This document shows positions 1 to 5,183 of a DNA stretch of 6,902 bases, piece after piece. A program made the translations under genes and the position numbers. The notes beneath the pieces are model-generated. The model ran no database searches. It was given only the letters and a program-made list of their open reading frames with translations, and had not been told where the DNA came from. This stretch comes from Candidatus Caenarcanales bacterium. Lineage in GTDB: Bacteria; Cyanobacteriota; Vampirovibrionia; LMEP-6097. The first letter of the stretch is position 1. The number at the start of each line of letters is the position of its first letter. The stretch spans positions 1 through 6,902 of the forward strand of contig JAJTHA010000037.1 of assembly GCA_021299565.1 (NCBI GenBank), given 5' to 3'.

Positions 1-116
1 TGAGCTATACCCCAAGCTATACTGCGTTTATTTGCTATTCCTGAGACTAGGGCTTTTTTGCCGACTAGTATCTTTGGGAATTCTATGGATAATTTTTCTT
101 CTGTTTCTGTAGACAT
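1..116 (-). CDS. fabI: Enoyl-[acyl-carrier-protein] reductase FabI, N-terminal fragment (runs off the left edge)
   Basis: Only the first 38 codons are in the window. The reverse strand from the ATG at 116-114 reads MSTETEEKLSIEFPKILVGK and then a glycine-rich nucleotide-binding start, KALVSGIANKRSIAWGIA (residues 21-38). The pattern G-K-x-x-L-V-x-G-I-A-N-x-x-S-I-A-x-G-I-A is the hallmark of FabI, an atypical short-chain dehydrogenase. FabI reduces enoyl-ACP with NAD(P)H in the last step of each round of fatty-acid elongation, in the cytoplasm. The catalytic Tyr/Lys lie outside the window. About 17 residues precede the conserved G-K-x-A-L, somewhat more than is usual. There is no Shine-Dalgarno sequence ahead of the ATG, and an extended -10 box ends 8 nt upstream, so the mRNA may be leaderless. 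The assignment is strong for a fragment this short. Confidence 0.88.
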   Translation of the reverse strand, partial: MSTETEEKLSIEFPKILVGKKALVSGIANKRSIAWGIA

Positions 117-124
117 AAAAATTG

Positions 125-133
125 ATTTTAACA
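125..133 (-). promoter_or_regulatory. Extended -10 promoter element of fabI
   Basis: On the minus strand the sequence reads TGTTAAAAT, that is TG (133-132), one base, then the hexamer TAAAAT (130-125; 5 of 6 matches to TATAAT). The hexamer ends 8 nt before the fabI ATG. No good -35 hexamer lies 16-18 nt upstream, which is common for extended -10 promoters. The start of transcription would fall within a base or two of the ATG. This would give fabI its own promoter although the ATPase gene lies upstream on the same strand. Confidence 0.45.
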
Positions 134-208
134 GCTTTAGTGCTTAATTAAATAAAGAGTATTGACGGCTTGTTCCTGCGCATATTAAGATAATCCTCTT
201 TTAACGAC

Positions 209-1609
209 TTAGAGAAAAATAGCCGGAATTAAATATAATTCAAATTCTGGGGATTTGATAAGTTCGAATCGTTTTTTTGTAACAACAAAAGCTTTATTTA
301 GATTGTTTTCCAGAAGATATTTTCTGAGGAATTTGAGGTCATCGTGCTTGATTTCGTTTCTATATTTAACTTCTACGAAATTCCAATTTGATTTTTTATC
401 AATTAACATTGATCCGATAACAAAATCAATTTCATTTTGTCCTTTTCTAAAAAAATGAATGTTCTTGATCCCACTATCAGCTTTTAGTCTTTGTAAAACA
501 TAGGTTTCGACAAGCTTTCCCATGATTTCATTAAGTAAAGAATTTTCTGGTCTTAAATTTAATAAAGCTGCAGTGAAATTGGGACTTGTAACGTAAGATT
601 TTTTGAGCGTTTTGTTTGATTTATGAAAAGATCTATGAAAGCTTGGAACAACTTGCAATAAAAAACTCTCCTCAAATGCCTTTAAATACTTAGACATAGT
701 TTTGGTATTTATTTTTGTTATTTCAGTTAGATTTTTGATTTGATACATAGAACCACTTTCTTGTATCAAAGCATTTGCAAGTAATTTTAGTTCATCATAT
801 TTTTTGAAATTAAATATTTGAGGAATATCATTTTCAATTAGTTTGTTTAGAATAGAGTTTTCTATATAATTATATTTTTTCTCTATAGTGCTTAGTCCAA
901 TAGTTTCAGGAAAATTGCCCCATAAAATAAACTCCTCAAAATCTTTAGAGTATTTTTCTATAAACAATTTATTGTCAAAATTATCGAATGATTTTGCATC
1001 AAAGCTAGTTAACAAGAGCTTTTGATCATATGAAATGCTTTCTTTTGGATATTTAATACTAAGATACTCGCTAAAGTCAAGTGGGCTAATATCTAATTCA
1101 AAAATTCTTCCCGCAAGAGATTCCTTGTCTTTGTTTTGAAGCTTTAAAGAAAATGAACCAGAAATTATAAATTTGATTTTTGAACTTGCATCATAAAAAC
1201 TTTTAAGCACCGCCATCCAATTATCAACATATTGAATCTCATCAAGAAGAACATAAACTCTTTCGTTGATAAATTTGACTGGGTTTTTTATGATTTTCTC
1301 GAAATAATTATTTATTATCGCCTCTAATGTTTTGGGATTTTTATCTTCTAAAGTCTCGCTAAAGCTATAGAAAAAAATATTTTTTGGAGCTATTTTTTCT
1401 TGAAGTAATTTGGCAATAGTTTGCATCATTAATGTGCTCTTGCCTGTTCGTCTCAAACCGAGTAAAGAAATCATAAATCTGTCTTCTAAAAGACTTTTTA
1501 AATTTTCAAAACAAGCTCGTTTTGGCCAATTTACCTCTTCGGGAAGATAGGATTTATCAATCCACCAAGGATTTGCCCTAAATATTCTTTGCTCTATTAG
1601 GGATTCCAT
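209..1609 (-). CDS. AAA-family ATPase with C-terminal DUF4143 / PD-(D/E)XK-like domain
   Basis: Predicted cytoplasmic P-loop ATPase of the AAA_14-DUF4143 type; the biological role of this family is not settled. Residue numbers count from a TTG at 1651. I prefer the ATG at 1609 (residue 15, MESLIEQ), because the 14 residues before it are an unlikely aromatic-rich extension and the TTG has no ribosome-binding site. From either start the key parts are intact: Walker A GLRRTGKST (65-73), Walker B VYVLLDEIQ (132-140; D137, E138), a sensor-1-like ISGS (163-166), and the family signature L-A-G-R-x-F-x-L-x-I-S-P-L-D-F-x-E-Y (179-197). A winged-helix-like stretch follows at about 285-335. The C-terminus has a nuclease-fold pattern: E382, E407-I-D409 and E427-V-K429. 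The gene is lysine- and AT-rich. Such genes are often acquired horizontally. No toxin or antitoxin partner is visible next to it. Confidence 0.85.
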   Translation of the reverse strand: MESLIEQRIFRANPWWIDKSYLPEEVNWPKRACFENLKSLLEDRFMISLLGLRRTGKSTLMMQTIAKLLQEKIAPKNIFFYSFSETLEDKNPKTLEAIINNYFEKIIKNPVKFINERVYVLLDEIQYVDNWMAVLKSFYDASSKIKFIISGSFSLKLQNKDKESLAGRIFELDISPLDFSEYLSIKYPKESISYDQKLLLTSFDAKSFDNFDNKLFIEKYSKDFEEFILWGNFPETIGLSTIEKKYNYIENSILNKLIENDIPQIFNFKKYDELKLLANALIQESGSMYQIKNLTEITKINTKTMSKYLKAFEESFLLQVVPSFHRSFHKSNKTLKKSYVTSPNFTAALLNLRPENSLLNEIMGKLVETYVLQRLKADSGIKNIHFFRKGQNEIDFVIGSMLIDKKSNWNFVEVKYRNEIKHDDLKFLRKYLLENNLNKAFVVTKKRFELIKSPEFELYLIPAIFL

Positions 1610-1658
1610 TCTATAATAATACCCTATTCTAATAAAATAGAACCATTGCAATAGCTTT

Positions 1659-1664
1659 ATTTTA
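1659..1664 (-). promoter_or_regulatory. Candidate -10 box of the ATPase gene
   Basis: The minus strand reads TAAAAT here (5 of 6 matches), 7 nt before the TTG at 1651 and about 50 nt before the preferred ATG at 1609. Transcription from it would give a leader of roughly 40 nt. That leader contains AGGG 12 nt before the ATG at 1609, a weak and rather distant ribosome-binding site. No clear -35 hexamer is present. A second -10-like TATTAT lies 6 nt before the ATG at 1609, so the true start of transcription is open. Confidence 0.3.
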
Positions 1665-1681
1665 ATACTTTAGAAGTATTA
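1663..1681. promoter_or_regulatory. 19-bp perfect palindrome, candidate operator of the ATPase gene
   Basis: TAATACTT-TAG-AAGTATTA has perfect 8-bp arms around a 3-bp centre. On the minus strand it overlaps the upstream edge of the candidate -10 box at 1659-1664, so it fills the -10/-35 spacer where a repressor dimer would block polymerase. The short 3-nt centre and lack of a T-run argue against a transcription terminator. The regulator is unknown; it could act on the ATPase gene alone or on both divergent genes. Confidence 0.4.
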
Positions 1682-1687
1682 GATTGG

Positions 1688-1740
1688 CTCTTATGCCGGC
1701 TGTGACTGGGTAAAGGGTGCAGGTGTTACTTACATAAGAG
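1688..1740. repeat. Inverted repeat bounding a GC-richer intergenic block
   Basis: CTCTTATG (1688-1695) is the exact reverse complement of CATAAGAG (1733-1740), with 37 bp between them. Bases 1684-1731 are about 52% G+C by hand count, clearly above the AT-rich surroundings, and include the palindrome GCCGGC (1695-1700) and runs GGG-TAAA-GGG (1708-1717). No ORF, tRNA or riboswitch that I recognise fits. It could be a remnant of an insertion sequence or MITE, a small structured RNA, or an activator region for the downstream promoter, which lacks a -35 box. Confidence 0.3.
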
Positions 1741-1760
1741 TATAAATAAGGGTTTCCCCC

Positions 1761-1773
1761 TATAATGTATAAT
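1761..1773 (+). promoter_or_regulatory. Twin -10 boxes of the 1803 operon
   Basis: TATAAT occurs twice, at 1761-1766 and 1768-1773, both perfect consensus. Neither has a recognisable -35 hexamer 16-18 nt upstream, so the promoter may need an activator. Transcription from the first box would begin near 1773, placing the hairpin at 1776-1800 at the extreme 5' end of the mRNA. Confidence 0.5.
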
Positions 1774-1775
1774 TA

Positions 1776-1800
1776 TATTTACCTGTTTGGCAGGTAAATA
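1776..1800 (+). promoter_or_regulatory. Leader hairpin that sequesters the Shine-Dalgarno sequence of the 1803 gene
   Basis: TATTTACCTG (1776-1785) and CAGGTAAATA (1791-1800) are perfect 10-bp complementary arms around the loop TTTGG. The right arm contains the only Shine-Dalgarno-like bases, AGG (1792-1794), 8 nt before the ATG at 1803, so folding would hide the ribosome-binding site. No T-run follows on either strand, so it is not a terminator. It could be a translational switch (protein- or temperature-controlled), a 5' stabilising stem, or a DNA operator just downstream of the promoter. Confidence 0.55.
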
Positions 1801-1802
1801 AG

Positions 1803-2801
1803 ATGATAGAAGCCCCAAAAATGGTCCCTTTAGGGCCTAATTTGAGCAATATTGGTCTAGAAAGACCCAGCCACGCTTTTGAAAGCAATCACGAGATACA
1901 AGATGCAAATAAAAACTTGCTAAATCAATTACATCAAAATGTGAACAAAGAAACAAATACCGGCTCAGATTATATTAAAGCTTTTATTGATAACAAATTC
2001 GTCAACAAAATCTTTCCCGATATCCTTAACTACTTTAATATCGGTGCCAATAGTTTAGCTTTAGTCTCCCATATCTTTGGGCTAGGCAAAGGTGTCAATA
2101 AATTTGCCAAGCGCCTTGCAAATATGGCAGTCAAAGGGTTTAACCTGGGTAATGGAATTATCAATGTAGTTGAAAGAGTTTATACCAAAAACTATTTATC
2201 GGCTCTTGGTTATTTCAATGATATTTTAATTGCAGGATTAGTTGATATAGAACACACCTATCTAGCACGGGGAACAGCTTCTGGGACTTATAATCTCGCT
2301 AATGCGCTAAATATCGCCAACAAAAAAGATAATTTTGGCAGCATGGAAGAACACGTTTCATTTACTTTTGAAGGACTGAAAAACCTTGCAGCAAATGTGT
2401 TTTCAAAAGACATAATCAAAAATTTTATGGACAGTAATAAAGCTATGTACGCTTCTGTCGCTGGTATTTTTGCAAATATAGGTGCGCTCTCTTGGATGTT
2501 TTCAGGCAAAGTCAAAGGTCCAACCCTGCTTCGTGACATAGCTGGAGTGATGATGGATGTAGAGCAATTGAATTTTGGTCACTATAAAGCAGGGCGCAAA
2601 AACTTCTGGATGTCCGGTGTCTCACTTGCTATTGGGACTATTTGTGATTATTTAGCAAAATACTTTGACAAAAATCTTTTCATACCACTAACTTTTATTT
2701 TTGATGGTCTTGGCAAACACTTACTGAGACTGCATCAAAACGAGGTCGAATATAAAAAATCTCATTCTAGCGAAGGAGCAGAATTGGCGCTAGCAGCATG
2801 A
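1803..2801 (+). CDS. Unrecognised 332-aa protein, paralog of the next gene, first gene of the operon
   Basis: I do not recognise this protein. It starts at an ATG 2 nt past the leader hairpin. The first 55 residues are polar. The rest is rich in alternating amphipathic and hydrophobic helices: about 78-95 (around IFGLG at 91-95), 131-149, 214-234, 267-287 and 291-305. No classical signal peptide is visible, and the segments are borderline for membrane spans, so it could be membrane-associated or a soluble helical bundle. Residues 77-100 and 242-256 (LLRDIAGVMMDVEQL) line up with the next protein, marking them as divergent paralogs. The two halves may be a degenerate internal repeat, which is tentative. 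The C-terminus is AELALAA, resembling an ssrA-type degron. Its TGA stop overlaps the next ATG in ATGA, indicating translational coupling. Confidence 0.75.
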   Translation: MIEAPKMVPLGPNLSNIGLERPSHAFESNHEIQDANKNLLNQLHQNVNKETNTGSDYIKAFIDNKFVNKIFPDILNYFNIGANSLALVSHIFGLGKGVNKFAKRLANMAVKGFNLGNGIINVVERVYTKNYLSALGYFNDILIAGLVDIEHTYLARGTASGTYNLANALNIANKKDNFGSMEEHVSFTFEGLKNLAANVFSKDIIKNFMDSNKAMYASVAGIFANIGALSWMFSGKVKGPTLLRDIAGVMMDVEQLNFGHYKAGRKNFWMSGVSLAIGTICDYLAKYFDKNLFIPLTFIFDGLGKHLLRLHQNEVEYKKSHSSEGAELALAA

Positions 2802-3838
2802 TTAATAACTCCACTAATATTCAACTAAATCATACTATTAATGACTTCAAGCACAATGATGGTCCTAAAACATTTGAGCCAACAGTAATTGAGAAAAAGA
2901 TTCCAGAGAATCAAAGTGAAAACAATCGAACTGCATTATCAAAATTATTTGATTCAAAATTTAGAAAACAATACATCGGCAAATACAGCGGACTAGCTTA
3001 CGGGATCTCGGCAACGTTTCACGTTATTTTTGGACTTGGAATGGCTCTATTCAAAATCCCAAAATCTAGCAAAAAAACTCTTTCTGCTCTGACCACCGGT
3101 TTTACCAAAATCGTTAATTCCATAGTCTACGCTGATCTAGCACTAGATGCATGGAAAAACAAGAATAGTTTTGATTTTTTGAGTCGTATTTTAGAACCGA
3201 TACTGAATTGTTTTTCCCAACTGTCAAACTATCATTTATTAAGAAGTCTAAGTTCTGCAATGACCCAATTTCATATTATTAATTATCCTTATATCAAAGA
3301 AAAAACTAATTTATGGAAAAACTTTATTGAAAACTTGCAAATTTCTAGAAAATTCTTCATTGAAACTTATACTAGTTCCTTTGCTGGACCAAATCGAAAA
3401 TTATTCAAGTTTGACAAAGACGAGGGACATACAATGGCTTTAGCTTCACACATTCAAGCACTCATGGGAATTATTGGACTACTAAATGGTTCTAGAAGAA
3501 ATATGATCGATAAAGTCGTTGGAACTATTAGAAATATAGCTGGCGTTTTAGTTGATTTGGAATTATTCTGGCGCAAGGATGAAGACGAAAAGAAAACTGG
3601 TATCTATTATGCTATCCATGCGATCTTTGATATAGCTAAGCGTTATGTATCGAAAGAGCAAGCTGATATAATCGATAACTTGGTTATGCCTTTCTACAAC
3701 AAAGCACTTTATCACTTTGGACGCATCACTCGCAAACAAGATGACGGCACCTATCAAGCTACTGTTGTAGCAAAACCAATAGCCGAAGCAAATCTACAAG
3801 AATCAAACATAGGAGAAACACTAGCCCTTGCCTCATAA
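2798..3838 (+). CDS. Unrecognised 346-aa protein, paralog of the preceding gene, second gene of the operon
   Basis: No function can be assigned. The ATG lies in a 4-nt ATGA overlap with the upstream stop. The nearest purine-rich site, AAGGAG at 2773-2778, is 19 nt away, too far for ordinary initiation, so re-initiation after the upstream stop is likely. The first 45 residues are polar and Asn-rich. A hydrophobic segment follows at about 64-85 with IFGLG (77-81), exactly aligned with the IFGLG of the upstream protein. A second shared block is TIRNIAGVLVDLELF (243-257). Other helix-rich stretches are at 125-150, 214-230 and 268-283. No signal peptide or enzymatic motif is seen. The C-terminus is GETLALAS. 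Its last codons overlap the start of trmFO by 11 nt, so all three genes are probably co-transcribed. Conservation between the pair is weak outside the two blocks, indicating an old duplication. Confidence 0.75.
   Translation: MINNSTNIQLNHTINDFKHNDGPKTFEPTVIEKKIPENQSENNRTALSKLFDSKFRKQYIGKYSGLAYGISATFHVIFGLGMALFKIPKSSKKTLSALTTGFTKIVNSIVYADLALDAWKNKNSFDFLSRILEPILNCFSQLSNYHLLRSLSSAMTQFHIINYPYIKEKTNLWKNFIENLQISRKFFIETYTSSFAGPNRKLFKFDKDEGHTMALASHIQALMGIIGLLNGSRRNMIDKVVGTIRNIAGVLVDLELFWRKDEDEKKTGIYYAIHAIFDIAKRYVSKEQADIIDNLVMPFYNKALYHFGRITRKQDDGTYQATVVAKPIAEANLQESNIGETLALAS
3811..3815 (+). promoter_or_regulatory. Ribosome-binding site of trmFO
   Basis: AGGAG lies inside the end of the upstream coding region, 12 nt before the TTG at 3828. 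The spacing is somewhat long but usable. It supports the TTG start: an in-frame TAG at 3822-3824 excludes any earlier start, and any later start would cut into the FAD-binding strand. Confidence 0.5.
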
Positions 3839-5183
3839 AATCAAAATCATTGGAGCAGGACTCGCCGGCACAGAAGCTGCCTGGCAACTAGCATCCAGCG
3901 GATTAGATCTTGAAATCGAATTATGGGAAATGCGCCCAAAAGTAAAAACTCCTGCTCATCACACGGATAATTTTGCTGAATTAGTTTGCTCTAATTCTCT
4001 AGGTTCAGAATTTTTGACAACGGCAAGAGGATTATTAATCAGAGAAATGGAGCATTTTGATAGCTTGATTATCAAAGCAGCTAAAGACGCAAAAGTCCCT
4101 GCTGGACAAGCTCTTGCGGTTGATAGAGATTTGTTTGCTAAATATATAACTGACAAACTTGAATCCCATCCATCTATAAAAATTATCAGAGAAGAATTTG
4201 ATCAAGAAATTATTGACAATAATGATGAGGCAATTATTATCGCAACTGGTCCTTTGACATCAGCCAAATTATCCAAACGCATTCAGGAATTTTTGATGAA
4301 AACTAATCCAGAAGCGAAGTCTAGCTATTTACACTTTTTTGATGCAGCAGCCCCAATTATCACAGCAGAAAGTATAAATATGGATATAGCTTTTAAGGCT
4401 TCTCGCTATGATAAAGGCGATGGTGCTGATTACATCAATTGTCCTTTTTATAATAAAAATGATTTTGATAATTTTTATCAAGCACTTATTCAAGCCAAAA
4501 GAGCTCCATTAAAAGATTTCGAAAAAGAGAATATGCGTTATTTCGAAGGTTGCATGCCAATAGAAGCAATCGCTGAACGTGGACAAAAAACTCTCACTTT
4601 TGGTCCAATGAAGCCTGTTGGTCTCAAAGACCCTCGCAGACCCAATGATAGAGCTTATGCTGTAGTGCAATTGAGACAGGATAATGTTGTGGGCTCACTT
4701 TATAATCTTGTTGGTTTTCAAACCAATCTTGAGTGGGGAGAGCAGAAAAAAGTTTTTGCTCTAATTCCTGGACTGGAGAATCTTGAAATAGTTCGCTATG
4801 GTGTTATGCATCAAAATATTTTTATCAATTCGCCTTTGTTTCTTGATTCAAATTTTAGAGTTAAACAAAGCTCTAATATATTTTTTGCTGGTCAGGTTAC
4901 TGGAGTAGAAGGTTATACGGAGTCTGCTGCTAGTGGATTAATGGCAGCAAGAAGTTTAATTGCCCAAATAAAAAAAACAAATTTTGATTTACCAAGATCA
5001 ACCATGATGGGGGCTTTGTCTCATTACATTAGTAGTTGTGAGCCAAAATATTTTCAACCGATAAATTCTAATTGGGGGATTATAAATTATGAACCCGAGG
5101 CTCTTGAGATGAAATATCGCAAGAATAAAACTTTAAAAAATGAGTTTCTCGCAAATAGAGCACTAGAAGCTTTAAACAGCTAA
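3828..5183 (+). CDS. trmFO: TrmFO: methylenetetrahydrofolate-tRNA (uracil-54-C5)-methyltransferase, FAD-dependent
   Basis: TrmFO makes ribothymidine (m5U54) in the T-loop of tRNA, using 5,10-methylenetetrahydrofolate as carbon donor and FAD with NAD(P)H as reductant, in the cytoplasm. Family features visible in the 451 residues: the dinucleotide-binding motif IIGAGLAGTEAA (7-18; G9, G11, G14), EMRP (34-37), ELVCSNSL (51-58) with C54, FEGCMPIE (239-246) with C242, DPRRP (268-272), and a C-terminal FAD motif FFAGQVTGVEGYTESAASG (352-370). C54 and C242 match the two active-site cysteines known from Bacillus subtilis TrmFO (Cys53, Cys226). Length is normal and the gene looks intact. It begins at a TTG inside the upstream gene, so its expression is probably tied to the two unknown genes. 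Its 3' end overlaps the convergent gene by 12 bp. Confidence 0.97.
   Translation: MPHKIKIIGAGLAGTEAAWQLASSGLDLEIELWEMRPKVKTPAHHTDNFAELVCSNSLGSEFLTTARGLLIREMEHFDSLIIKAAKDAKVPAGQALAVDRDLFAKYITDKLESHPSIKIIREEFDQEIIDNNDEAIIIATGPLTSAKLSKRIQEFLMKTNPEAKSSYLHFFDAAAPIITAESINMDIAFKASRYDKGDGADYINCPFYNKNDFDNFYQALIQAKRAPLKDFEKENMRYFEGCMPIEAIAERGQKTLTFGPMKPVGLKDPRRPNDRAYAVVQLRQDNVVGSLYNLVGFQTNLEWGEQKKVFALIPGLENLEIVRYGVMHQNIFINSPLFLDSNFRVKQSSNIFFAGQVTGVEGYTESAASGLMAARSLIAQIKKTNFDLPRSTMMGALSHYISSCEPKYFQPINSNWGIINYEPEALEMKYRKNKTLKNEFLANRALEALNS

Noticed and set aside
162..191. Plus-strand promoter-like pair TTGACG with TAAGAT 18 nt downstream
   Set aside because: No plus-strand gene follows; it would only make RNA antisense to the ATPase 3' end, and the -10 matches only 4 of 6 positions.
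1610..1651. N-terminal extension of the ATPase from a TTG at 1651
   Set aside because: TTG start without a ribosome-binding site, and the 14 extra residues (MQWFYFIRIGYYYR) do not look like part of the domain; the ATG at 1609 is preferred, though the longer form is not excluded.
1781..1795. ACCTG...CAGGT half-sites resembling a lux box
   Set aside because: Lux boxes have 10 bp between the half-sites; here there are 5, and no LuxR/LuxI-type gene is nearby.
1776..1800. Leader hairpin read as an intrinsic terminator
   Set aside because: Neither strand has a T-run after the stem, and on the plus strand the start codon follows at once.
2288..2539. Minus-strand open frame of 83 codons inside the 332-aa gene
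   Set aside because: It lies antisense to a well-supported coding region with conserved paralogy and has no recognisable motif or own start signal.
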